A stretch of DNA of 64,000 bases from Geothrix rubra (GTDB taxonomy: Bacteria; Acidobacteriota; Holophagae; Holophagales; Holophagaceae), in NCBI RefSeq assembly GCF_030268065.1, contig NZ_BSDD01000004.1, positions 62,001 to 126,000 on the forward strand, written 5' to 3'. Position numbers and translations under genes: made by a program. Each line of letters begins with the position of its first letter. Within the stretch, counting starts at the first letter, position 1. Shown here in pieces: positions 17,587-25,828 of the stretch. The notes under the pieces are model-generated. The model was given only the letters and a program-made list of their open reading frames with translations. It searched no databases and had not been told where the DNA came from.

Positions 17587-20500
17587 GCTTCACTCCCTTG
17601 CTGCTCTTCCTGGAACCGGCTCTCCAGCAGGTGGGCCGTGGGCGGCTGCTTCCGCAGGAGGCTGTAGAACACGGGGACGATGAACAGGGTGACGAAGGTG
17701 GCCATCAGCAGCCCCCCGATCACCGCCCGGCCCAGGGGCGCGTTCTGGCTGCCGGCCTCGCCCAGGGCCAGGGCCATGGGCACCATGCCGATGATCATGG
17801 CCAGGGCCGTCATCAGCACGGGCCGCAGGCGCACCTTGCCCGCCTCCAGCGCCGCTTCCAGGGCGCTCAACTCCGGCCGGGCCACGCGGACCTCGTTGGC
17901 GAAGCTGACGATGAGGATGGCGTTGGAGGTGGCGATGCCCACGGCCATGATGGCCCCCATCAGGGACTCCACGTTGAAGGTGGTGCCCGTCAGCGCCAGC
18001 ATCCAGAGGATGCCCGCCAGGGCCCCCGGCACGGCGGTGATGATGATGAAGGGATCCAGCCAGCTCTGGAAGAGCACCACCATGAGCAGGTAGACCAGGG
18101 CGATGGCGATGGCCAGGCCGCCGCCCAGGCTGGCGAAGGATTCCGTCATCACCTCGTTCTGCCCCCGGATGCGGATGCGCGTGTTCGGCGGCAGCTCGCC
18201 CAGGGCCCGGATGCGGCCCTGGATGGCCTTCACGACGCCGCCCAGGTCGCGGCCGTCCACGTTGGCCATCACGTCCACCACCCGCTGGACCGTGTAGTGG
18301 CTGATCTCGCTGGGGGTGCTGATGCGCTGGAGGGTGGCGAAGTTGGCCAGGGTCTCGAACTGGGGCTGGGCCGCGGGGCCGGCGGGGCGGAAGGGCTCGG
18401 TCTGCGCCAGGGCCGCGGCCCCAGGCAGGCCGAAGGGCGTGGCCATGAGCTTGGCCGGGGAGTCGGTGCCTTCGAGGGGTGTCTTCACCGCCACCGTGTA
18501 GTTCACGCCGTTGGCGGGATTCAGGAAGTACGAGGGCGCCAGCTGCCCGTTGCCGGAGAGCGACACCAGGAGGCCGTTGGCCACGTCGCGCTGGCTGAGG
18601 CCCAGGCGGGCGGCCCGCAGGCGGTCCACGTCCACCTTGTAGGCGGGGGCGTCCAGCACCTGCTTCACCCGCACGTCCACGGCGCCGGGGACCGTCTGCA
18701 GGGCGGCCTGCAGGCGCTGGGCCAGGTCCGCACTGGCCTGCAGGTTCGGGCCCTCGATCTGCACGTCGATGGGGGCGGCCACGCCGAAGTTCAGCACCTG
18801 GCTCACGATGTCCGCGGGCTGGAAGTAGAATCCGGAGCCGGGGAAGGCGCTGGGCAGCACCGCACGGAGCCGCCGCATGTAGGTCTCGGTGGGTCGGTGC
18901 TCCGGCGCCAGGGAGATGAAGATGTCCGCGTCCTGGCTCGTCACGTTGTCGCTGGGCATGAAGGCCATGTTGAAGGCGCTGGGCACCCCGATGTTGCTGT
19001 TCACGGAGCGCAGCTCCGAGGGCGGGATGACCTGCCGGATCTCGGCCTCCACGCCGGCCACGATGCGTTCCGTCTCCTCCAGCCGCAGCCCCACCGGCGC
19101 GCGGACGTGGAGCTTCATGAGGCCCACGTCCACCGTGGGGAAGAAGTCCCGGCCGATGACCAGCAGCAGGCCCGAGCTGACGGCCAGGAAGGCCAGGGCC
19201 ACCATGAGCACGAAGACGCGGTGGTGCAGCACCTGGTCGAGGGCCCGGCCGTAGGCCGCCTGGAAGCGCCCGAGGGCCTCCTCCCGCCACGCGTTGAAGC
19301 GGCCCACCAGGCTCTCCGGCGCGTGGTGGTCGTGCGCCATGAGCATCCGGGCCATGGTGGGCACCAGGGTCCGGGACAGCAGGTACGAGGCCAGCATGGA
19401 GAACACCACGGCCATGGCCAGGGGCGTGAAGAGGTACTTCGCCGGTCCCACCAGCAGCACCACGGGGAAGAACACGATGCAGATGGCCAGGGTGGCCACG
19501 ATGGCCGGCACGGCGATCTGCCGCGCGCCGTCGAGGATGGCCACCGTGAGCGGCTTGCCCATGGCCTGGTTGCGGTGGATGTTCTCCACCTCCACCGTGG
19601 CGTCGTCCACCAGCATGCCGATGGCGAGGCTGAGGCCGCCGAGGGTCATGATGTTGAGGGTCTGGCCCGTGAGCTTCAGGCCGATGAGGCCCACCAGGAT
19701 CGCCAGGGGAATGCTGGTGCAGACGATGAGCATGCTGCGCCAGGAGCCCAGGAACAGCAGGATCATCAGCGACACGAGCAGGGAGGAGACGAGCGCCTCC
19801 TTGGCCACGTCCTGGATGGCGGCACGGACGAAGTGGCTCTGGTCGAAGTCGAAGTTCAGCACCATGCCCTTCGGGGCCGCCGCCTGGATGGAGGGCAGCA
19901 CCTCCTTCGCGGCGTCCACCACGGCGAGGGTGGAGGCGTCGGCCTTCCTCAGGATCGCCAGGTACGTGGCCCGCTTCCCGTTGACCCGCACGATGTTCGT
20001 CTGGTCCGAGAAGCCGTCGTAGATCCGCGCCACGTCGCCCAGCAGCACGGGGGCCCCGTTCACCACCTTCACGGGCATCCGCTGGAAGGCTTCGATGACG
20101 GAGGGATTGGAGTTCGTGACCACGGGCAGCTCGCGGCTGCCCATCCGCGCCGTGCCGGCGGGGGTGATGATGTTCTCCGAGGAGAGGGCGTTCACCACGT
20201 CCGCGGGGCTGAGGCCCCGGGCCGCCAGCTTGGCGGGGTCGATGTCCACGGACACCTGCCGGCCCTTGCCCCCGTAGGGCAGGGGCGTGGAGAGGCCGGG
20301 AATGGTGAAGAGCCGGATGCGGATGAAGTTCAGGGCGTAGTCGAAGATCTTCTGCTCGGGCAGCGAGTCGCTGCGGGCCGTGAGCTGCACCACCGGGACG
20401 TTGCTGGCGTTGAACTGGATGATGGCCGGGGCCGTCATGCCCGGCGGGAGGATGCGCAGGATGGTCCCGCTCACGGAGGAGATCTGGGCGATGGCGCTGG

Positions 20501-20807
20501 CGATGTCCGTGCCCGGCTGGAAGTAGACCCGCATGAGGCCCACGCCCTGGATGCTCTGGGACTCGATGCGCTGGATGCCGCTCACGGTCGTGGAGAGCGA
20601 CCGCTCGCTGATGGTGACGACGCGCCGCTCCATCTCCTCGGGGCTGAGGCCGTTGTACTGCCAGACCACCGCCACCACCGGGATGTCGATGCTGGGGAAG
20701 ATGTCCACCAGCATGCGCTGGACGGAGAGGGCCCCCATCAGCAGCACGAGCAGGCACATCACGGCCGTGGTGTAGGGGCGCCGGAGCGCGAGTCGGACGA
20801 TCCACAT
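17583..20807 (-). CDS. RND efflux transporter permease (AcrB/HAE-type)
   Basis: 1074 residues, normal for a full-length RND pump. Inner-membrane proton-driven transporter. Starts MWIVRLALRRPYTTAVMCLL (TM1), followed by a large porter domain, TM2-6 including the proton-relay helix LSLAIGMLVDDATVEVENIH with the paired Asp, a second periplasmic loop, and TM8-12 with FVTLFIVPVFYSLL at the end. Drug-type (HAE) rather than metal-type by overall look, but substrate is not readable. It lies 6 bp after the marR stop, so it is controlled with marR. Confidence 0.93.
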   Translation of the reverse strand: MWIVRLALRRPYTTAVMCLLVLLMGALSVQRMLVDIFPSIDIPVVAVVWQYNGLSPEEMERRVVTISERSLSTTVSGIQRIESQSIQGVGLMRVYFQPGTDIASAIAQISSVSGTILRILPPGMTAPAIIQFNASNVPVVQLTARSDSLPEQKIFDYALNFIRIRLFTIPGLSTPLPYGGKGRQVSVDIDPAKLAARGLSPADVVNALSSENIITPAGTARMGSRELPVVTNSNPSVIEAFQRMPVKVVNGAPVLLGDVARIYDGFSDQTNIVRVNGKRATYLAILRKADASTLAVVDAAKEVLPSIQAAAPKGMVLNFDFDQSHFVRAAIQDVAKEALVSSLLVSLMILLFLGSWRSMLIVCTSIPLAILVGLIGLKLTGQTLNIMTLGGLSLAIGMLVDDATVEVENIHRNQAMGKPLTVAILDGARQIAVPAIVATLAICIVFFPVVLLVGPAKYLFTPLAMAVVFSMLASYLLSRTLVPTMARMLMAHDHHAPESLVGRFNAWREEALGRFQAAYGRALDQVLHHRVFVLMVALAFLAVSSGLLLVIGRDFFPTVDVGLMKLHVRAPVGLRLEETERIVAGVEAEIRQVIPPSELRSVNSNIGVPSAFNMAFMPSDNVTSQDADIFISLAPEHRPTETYMRRLRAVLPSAFPGSGFYFQPADIVSQVLNFGVAAPIDVQIEGPNLQASADLAQRLQAALQTVPGAVDVRVKQVLDAPAYKVDVDRLRAARLGLSQRDVANGLLVSLSGNGQLAPSYFLNPANGVNYTVAVKTPLEGTDSPAKLMATPFGLPGAAALAQTEPFRPAGPAAQPQFETLANFATLQRISTPSEISHYTVQRVVDVMANVDGRDLGGVVKAIQGRIRALGELPPNTRIRIRGQNEVMTESFASLGGGLAIAIALVYLLMVVLFQSWLDPFIIITAVPGALAGILWMLALTGTTFNVESLMGAIMAVGIATSNAILIVSFANEVRVARPELSALEAALEAGKVRLRPVLMTALAMIIGMVPMALALGEAGSQNAPLGRAVIGGLLMATFVTLFIVPVFYSLLRKQPPTAHLLESRFQEEQQGSEA

Positions 20808-20813
20808 GGGGGG

Positions 20814-21293
20814 CTACTCCTCCGTGCCGTCCGGGGACCCGCCCGATTCCGCGTCCATGCGGTCCAGGTTCGCCATCACCACGCCCATAAAGACCCGGAT
20901 CTGCCGCTTCTCCTCGGGGGTGAACCCCCGCTCGATGCCCTCGCGGATGTAGCGACGGTAGGCCTGCAGCTCCTCCACCAGGGGCTCCGCCGCCGGCTGG
21001 AGGCGGAACAGCACCCGGCGCCCATGGGTCGGGTCCGCTTCCGCCCGGATCAACCCCCGGTCCTGGAGGGTCCGCAGGATCCGGCTGGCCGTGGGCTTGT
21101 CCATCCAGGTGCACCGGGCCAAATCGCCCTGGCAGCGCCCGCCCTGCTCGGCGATGGCCATGAGCAGCTGGTACTGCTGGGGGGAGATGCGGTGCGGGGC
21201 CAGGCGCCGGAAGGCCACCTGCCGCAGGCGGCTCTTCACGGCGGTCACGATGTGGGGGAGACTGGCAGAGGCCCAGCGGTCAGAAAGTTGCAT
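20814..21293 (-). CDS. MarR family transcriptional regulator
   Basis: 159 residues from ATG 21293 (a TTG at 21302 would add three). Winged-helix repressor: ISPQQYQLLMAIAEQGGRCQ, recognition region WMDKPTASRILRTLQDRGLI, wing DPTHGRRVLFRLQPAAEPL, helical dimerisation ends. It leads the RND efflux operon, the usual position for a local repressor that releases DNA on binding a toxic compound. A TTGC-N4-GCAA palindrome covers its own start codon, and GATAAT lies 9 nt upstream of the ATG, so the transcript may be nearly leaderless and autorepressed. Confidence 0.9.
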   Translation of the reverse strand: MQLSDRWASASLPHIVTAVKSRLRQVAFRRLAPHRISPQQYQLLMAIAEQGGRCQGDLARCTWMDKPTASRILRTLQDRGLIRAEADPTHGRRVLFRLQPAAEPLVEELQAYRRYIREGIERGFTPEEKRQIRVFMGVVMANLDRMDAESGGSPDGTEE

Positions 21294-21300
21294 AAGCAAC
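21287..21300. promoter_or_regulatory. MarR-type operator over the marR start
   Basis: GTTGC-ATAA-GCAAC, a perfect palindrome whose centre contains the marR ATG on the minus strand. MarR-family operators commonly have TTGC...GCAA half sites. A GATAAT -10-like box abuts it (21303-21308, minus strand). Confidence 0.6.
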
Positions 21301-21341
21301 AAATTATCGAATGGGAACGTTTGCGTCCAGTCGAGGTTTTT

Positions 21342-22535
21342 TCACGACAGGGCGGTCGTCTGCTCCGGCAGTTCCCAGGCCTCCAGCTCCCGGGGCTTCG
21401 GCGGGCCGGGGATCAGCTCCTTCAGCCAGGCCCGCAGCTCGTCGAGCCCCTGGCCGGCCAGGGCGCAGGTCTGCACCGCGGCGGGGTGCTTCCGCTTCAG
21501 GTCCAGCTTCTGCGGCCGGTGGAGGCGGTCCACCTGGTTGAGGACCAGCAGCCGGGGCTGGGCCTCGTCCCCCTCGGGGGCGCAGCCGATCTCCCGCAGG
21601 GTGGCTCCCACCACCTTCAGGTGCTCCTCCAGGTCCGGATGGGCGGCGTCGGCCACCACCAGGAGGGCGTCGGCGGTGCGGACCTCCCCCAGGGTGCTGC
21701 GGAAGGCCGCCACGAGCTGGTGGGGCAGCTTGCGGATGAAGCCCACGGTGTCGGCCACCAGGCAGTGGCGGGGTTCCCCGCTGCCCTCCCCCGTCTCCGG
21801 GTCGACGTCCTGGCCCAGCCAGGCCTTGCGGGTGGTGGTGTCGAGGGTGGCGAAGAGCAGGTCCCGGGGCTCGCCCTCGCCCGTGAGGGCCTTCAGGAGG
21901 GAGGTCTTCCCGGCGTTGGTGTAGCCCACCAGGGCCACCCGGGGCAGGCCCCTGGGCCGGCCCTGGCGCTGGGTCTCCCGCACCTGCTCCAGGTGGGTGA
22001 GTTCCCGCTTGAGCTGGCTGATGCGGGTGCGGATCATGCGGCGGTCCACCTCGATCTGGGTCTCGCCGGGCCCCCCGCGGAGGCCCACGCCGCCGCCCTG
22101 GCGCTCCAGGTGGGTCCAGGCCCCCTTCAACCGGGGCAGCTCGTATTCGCAGCGGGCCAGTTCCACCTGGGCCTTGGCCTCCCGGGTCTGGGCCCGCTGC
22201 TCGAAGATGCCGAGGATGAGGCCCGTCCGGTCCAGGCAGCGCAGGTTCGTCACCTTCTCGATGGCGTTGACCTGGCTGCCGCTCAGCTCGTCGTCGCAGA
22301 CGAGGAGGCGCACCTCCTGCCGCGAGGCCTCCTCCGCGACCGCCTCGAGCTGGCCGGAACCGTAGAAGGTCCGGGGAGCCACCGCGTGGCGCTTCAGGCG
22401 CCGCTGTCCCGCCACCTCGAAGCCCGAGCTGCGTGCCAGCTCCCCCAGTTCCAGGAGGTGGTCCTCGATGCGCTCCTCCCGGTCCTCGGGCCCCTGGCGG
22501 GCGATGAGCAGGCAACGGAGGGGGGCATCGGTCAT
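21342..22535 (-). CDS. hflX: GTPase HflX
   Basis: 397 residues. Ribosome-associated GTPase that splits stalled ribosomes, notably in heat stress. N-terminal HflX domain with FYGSGQLEAVAEEA, then the glycine-rich GGPGETQIEVDRR linker and a coiled coil. G domain: GYTNAGKTSLL (P-loop), DTVGFIRKLP (G3) and NQVD (G4, usually NKxD). C-terminal domain short. Start ATG 22535 with no clear ribosome site (CAGCTT lies 6 nt upstream, a weak version of the TANNNT spacing seen elsewhere). Monocistronic by layout. Confidence 0.93.
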   Translation of the reverse strand: MTDAPLRCLLIARQGPEDREERIEDHLLELGELARSSGFEVAGQRRLKRHAVAPRTFYGSGQLEAVAEEASRQEVRLLVCDDELSGSQVNAIEKVTNLRCLDRTGLILGIFEQRAQTREAKAQVELARCEYELPRLKGAWTHLERQGGGVGLRGGPGETQIEVDRRMIRTRISQLKRELTHLEQVRETQRQGRPRGLPRVALVGYTNAGKTSLLKALTGEGEPRDLLFATLDTTTRKAWLGQDVDPETGEGSGEPRHCLVADTVGFIRKLPHQLVAAFRSTLGEVRTADALLVVADAAHPDLEEHLKVVGATLREIGCAPEGDEAQPRLLVLNQVDRLHRPQKLDLKRKHPAAVQTCALAGQGLDELRAWLKELIPGPPKPRELEAWELPEQTTALS

Positions 22536-22616
22536 GAGGCAAAGCTGCCCGTTCGGCCGCCAAGAATCAAGTGCTTGACCACCCGGACGATGGGAAGAAA
22601 CAGGAGTCCGGATCGG

Positions 22617-23924
22617 ATGGCCATCTTCGGGCAGAAAAAGCAGCGGCAAGGCTCGGACCTGGTCCTGGCCTACCTTGAGGAGGCCCAGCGGGTCCGGACC
22701 GCCCTGACCCTCCTGGGTCCCAAGGGCCGGGAGGTCCAGGCCACCCTGTCTCTGGTGGCCGACGACCGGGTCGCCCTGTCCCTCCAGGGGCCCCTGCTCG
22801 CGGACAAGGGCGCCGAGGTCTGCCTCCTGTTCGTCCTGGATGGCCTGCGCATCCAGGCCCCCACCACCCTCCTGGAGATGAAGCCGGGCTCGGCGACCGT
22901 GGAGATTCCCGAGCGCCTCGCCCTGGCGGAGCGCCGGAAGAGGCCCCGCGCCCGCCTGAACGCCCGGGAGGGGGCCACGGCCACGGCCCTGACGGGCCTC
23001 TTCGATGGCATCGGGGTGTCCGGCCCCATCGAGAACGTCTCCGAGGGGGGCCTGCGGATCCGCGTGGAGCGGGCCATGGACGTGAAGACCCAACGCAAGA
23101 TGCACCTGGGACCGAGCCTCTTCTCCGTGGGGCAGGCCCTCATGCTGGTGAAGCTCTCCAAGCTGCCCAAGTGCCCGCCCCTGGAGCTCTCGGGCACCGT
23201 CGCCTACCTGGAGGCCGACAGCGGCGGACTCTGCATCGGCATCGCCTTCGAGGCCGGCAAGGAAGCCCTGCTGGCCCCCATCCGGTCCCTGGTGGCCTCC
23301 CGGGCCACGGCCATCCCCACCTCGGTCCCCCCGAAGGCGCGCCGCTCCCAGGAGGAGGCCTCCCCGGACTCCGAGGGCGGCCACCCCGCGCTGGCGGCGC
23401 CCCGGAGCGCCCCCCGGCACGAGCCGGAAGCCCCCGCGCCTCCGGCTCCGGCCCTGGCCGCCGAGCCCCCACCGCCCCCGCCCGCGGCCGAGCCTGCCCC
23501 CGAGGCCCCGGACCGGAGCCTGGCCCTGCTGCGGGTCAAGAAACGGGCCCGGGGCATCCTCCTGGCCATGCCCGAGGGCCCCGACCGGGACCGCCTCGCG
23601 GCCTTCCTCGCCGAGGAGGGCTATGGCCGGGTGCTGCTGGCCGCCACCCTCACCGAGCTGCTGGAGGCCCTGGAAGGCCCCGGCGGCGCCCACCTCGTCC
23701 TCGTGGACGGCGGCGTGGCCGAGCTGAAGGGCCTGGAGCTGGCCTCCCTCCTCCAGCATCGCCCCGGGGAGGACCACCCCCCCGTGATCCTGGCCGAGGC
23801 CATCGTGGACACCGACCTCGTGCTGGGCGCCCAGGAGACGGGCGTCGCCCAGATCCTGGTCAAGCCCTACGAGCCCGACGCGGATCTGGCGCGGATGATC
23901 GAGGCGCACCTGGGGCTGGCGTAG
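22617..23924 (+). CDS. PilZ-domain protein with C-terminal degenerate receiver domain
   Basis: 435 residues. N-terminal 100 residues resemble a PilZN/YcgR-type cap. The PilZ domain follows with both c-di-GMP motifs visible: RKRPRARLN (RxxxR, about residue 106) and NVSEGG (N140, the [D/N]xSxxG motif). A Pro/Ala-rich linker (about 230-300) leads to a receiver-like domain that keeps the phospho-Asp (LVLVDGG, D364) and Lys (ILVKPY, K416), but the acidic pair after strand 1 is replaced by LLAMPEG. Start at ATG 22617 after AGGAG (22602-22606); an in-frame ATG at 22590 is possible. Inferred role: a c-di-GMP effector whose output is tuned by a pseudo-receiver. Confidence 0.8.
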   Translation: MAIFGQKKQRQGSDLVLAYLEEAQRVRTALTLLGPKGREVQATLSLVADDRVALSLQGPLLADKGAEVCLLFVLDGLRIQAPTTLLEMKPGSATVEIPERLALAERRKRPRARLNAREGATATALTGLFDGIGVSGPIENVSEGGLRIRVERAMDVKTQRKMHLGPSLFSVGQALMLVKLSKLPKCPPLELSGTVAYLEADSGGLCIGIAFEAGKEALLAPIRSLVASRATAIPTSVPPKARRSQEEASPDSEGGHPALAAPRSAPRHEPEAPAPPAPALAAEPPPPPPAAEPAPEAPDRSLALLRVKKRARGILLAMPEGPDRDRLAAFLAEEGYGRVLLAATLTELLEALEGPGGAHLVLVDGGVAELKGLELASLLQHRPGEDHPPVILAEAIVDTDLVLGAQETGVAQILVKPYEPDADLARMIEAHLGLA

Positions 23925-23942
23925 GTGGACGGCCGGACCGGC

Positions 23943-23957
23943 TACCCTGGTCCCATG
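23943..23957 (+). promoter_or_regulatory. TANNNT box 6 nt before the LolC/E-type permease ATG
   Basis: TACCCT at 23943-23948, GGTCCC, then ATG 23955, with no Shine-Dalgarno. Leaderless-type geometry. Confidence 0.4.
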
Positions 23958-25181
23958 GCCCTGTTCGAACGCACCGTCGCCGAGCGCTACCTGAAGACCC
24001 ACCGGAAGGGGGCCTTCGTCCGCATCATGGTGCGCTTCGCCCGCGGCGGCACGGCCCTGGGCGTCTTCGCCATGGTGGTGACCCTGGCGGTGATGAACGG
24101 CTTCCGGGAGGAGATCCAGGCCACGCTGTTCAGCGCGACGGCCCACTTCACGGTCTTCCACATCTCCGGCGACATCCCGGACACGGAGGCCACCCTCAAG
24201 ACCATCCGCGCCGTGCCCGGCGTGAAGGCCGCCTCCCCCATCCGCATCGAGAAGGGCCTCCTGCGCCTGCCGGGAACCAGCGCCCCGCCGGAGCCCGTGG
24301 TCGTGAAGGCCGTGGATCCCGCCACCGCCCACAGCACCTCCAGCATCTTCGACTCGGTGAAACCGGGCCGCGTGGAGGGACTGAAGGACGGCGAAGTCCT
24401 CCTCGGGAAGGAACTGGCCCAGAAGCTGGGGGTCCGCCTGGGGGACACCGTGGCCGTGGCCTTCTTCCGCCTGGAGCTGGGCCTGGGCGGCCAGCAGCCC
24501 AAGCTCGCGGCCTTCCGCATGGCCGGCACCTTCCAGAGCCACTCCTCCGAGTACGACAAGGGCTGGGCCATCATCACCCTGGCGGATGGCGCCCGCATCG
24601 CCCGGACCGAGAACCAGGCGGAGATGATCGAGGTCCGCGCCCGCAGCATCGACGCCATCGGCGAGGTGAAGTCCCGGGTCCTGGAGACCCTGGGTCCCGC
24701 CTACCTGGCCACGGACCTGCGGGAGACCAACAAGCCCCTCTTCGCGGCGCTCACCGTGGAGAAGTGGGCCTTCGCGGCCGTGTTCGGCCTCATCGTGCTG
24801 GTGGCCGCCTTCAACGTGGTGGCCTCCCTGGTGCTGCTGGTGACGGAGAAGCGCCGCGACCTGGGCGTGCTGCTGGCCCTGGGCGCCACGCCCCGGCAGA
24901 TCCAGCGGCTCTTCGAGCTGCAGGGCCTCCGCATCGGCGCCGTGGGCACCCTCTGGGGCCTCTGCACCAGCGTGCCCCTCTGCCTGGCGGCGGACCACTG
25001 GAAGCTCATCAAGCTGCCCGCCGCGGTCTACGACTTCATCACCTACATGCCCTTCCGCCTGAAGGTGTCCGACGTGGTGCTGGTGGCGGTCTTCCCCCTC
25101 CTCGTGTCCTGGCTCGCCGCCCGCTACCCCGCCAAGAAGGCCGCGGCCCTGGACCCCGTCGACGCCCTGAGGTCGGAATGA
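23955..25181 (+). CDS. ABC transporter permease, LolC/LolE (MacB-like) type
   Basis: 408 residues. Four TM helices in the 1+3 arrangement: one near residues 33-55, then a large periplasmic domain (about 60-270), then three helices beginning FAAVFGLIVLVAAFNVVASL. The cytosolic EKRRDLGVLLALGATPRQIQRLF segment is the FtsX/LolE signature, and the protein ends in AAALDPVDALRSE. With the adjacent ATPase it probably forms a homodimeric LolCD/LolED complex releasing lipoproteins from the inner membrane; a general lipoprotein/peptide extrusion role cannot be excluded. Overlaps the ATPase gene by ATGA. Confidence 0.88.
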   Translation: MALFERTVAERYLKTHRKGAFVRIMVRFARGGTALGVFAMVVTLAVMNGFREEIQATLFSATAHFTVFHISGDIPDTEATLKTIRAVPGVKAASPIRIEKGLLRLPGTSAPPEPVVVKAVDPATAHSTSSIFDSVKPGRVEGLKDGEVLLGKELAQKLGVRLGDTVAVAFFRLELGLGGQQPKLAAFRMAGTFQSHSSEYDKGWAIITLADGARIARTENQAEMIEVRARSIDAIGEVKSRVLETLGPAYLATDLRETNKPLFAALTVEKWAFAAVFGLIVLVAAFNVVASLVLLVTEKRRDLGVLLALGATPRQIQRLFELQGLRIGAVGTLWGLCTSVPLCLAADHWKLIKLPAAVYDFITYMPFRLKVSDVVLVAVFPLLVSWLAARYPAKKAAALDPVDALRSE

Positions 25182-25828
25182 TCGGCCAGCCCCTCTCCAT
25201 TGCCGGCCTGCACAAGACCTACCCCGGCAACGCCCACCCCGTGTTCGACGGCTTCCAGCTCGAGGTGGCCGCCGGCAGCCTCTGCGCCGTGGTGGGGGTC
25301 TCCGGCGTGGGCAAGACCACCCTCCTGAACTGCATCGCGGGGCTGGACCACTGGGAAGCCGGCGCCATCCGCGTGGACGGCGGTCCGGTGCCCGAGGGCG
25401 CCGAGGCCCGGGCCCTCTACCGCCGGCGCAGCGTGGGCCTGGCCTTCCAGCAGCCCCACCTCCTGCCCGAATTCACCGTGCGCGAGAACCTCCGCATGCC
25501 CCTCCTCATCGATGACACCCTGGGTCCGGAGGCCGAAGCCTGGATCGGACAGCTGCTGTCCACCGTCGGCCTGGGCGGCCTCGGCGACCGCCTGCCCGGC
25601 CAGCTTTCCGGCGGCGAGGCCGCCCGGGCGGGCCTGGCCCGCGCCCTGGTGCGGAAGCCGGCCCTCTGGCTGCTGGACGAGCCCACGGGCAACCTCGACC
25701 CCGCCACGGCGGAGGAGGTCTTCGGCTTCCTCCTGAGGCTCCACGCCGAGCTGCGGCCCACCACCCTGCTCGTGACGCACAACCCCGACCTCGCCGCCCG
25801 CTGCGAGCGGATCGTGCGGCTGGGCTAA
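25178..25828 (+). CDS. ABC transporter ATP-binding protein, LolD type
   Basis: 216 residues. Walker A GVSGVGKTTLL, Q-loop in AFQQPHLLPEFTVREN, signature LSGGE, Walker B WLLDEPTGNLD, H-loop LVTHN. The FQ.HHLLPEFT-like segment is typical of LolD. Start ATG overlaps the permease stop. The signature is followed by AARAGLARAL where most relatives have QQRVAIARAL, a small deviation. Convergent with the sensor operon, the two stops overlapping in CTAA. Confidence 0.9.
   Translation: MIGQPLSIAGLHKTYPGNAHPVFDGFQLEVAAGSLCAVVGVSGVGKTTLLNCIAGLDHWEAGAIRVDGGPVPEGAEARALYRRRSVGLAFQQPHLLPEFTVRENLRMPLLIDDTLGPEAEAWIGQLLSTVGLGGLGDRLPGQLSGGEAARAGLARALVRKPALWLLDEPTGNLDPATAEEVFGFLLRLHAELRPTTLLVTHNPDLAARCERIVRLG

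Noticed and set aside
17598-23924. A 2108-codon open frame on the plus strand across the RND, marR and hflX genes
   Set aside because: Most of it is antisense to well-supported genes and has Gly/His/Gln-rich composition typical of antisense frames in GC-rich DNA. Only the last part (22617-23924) is a real gene.
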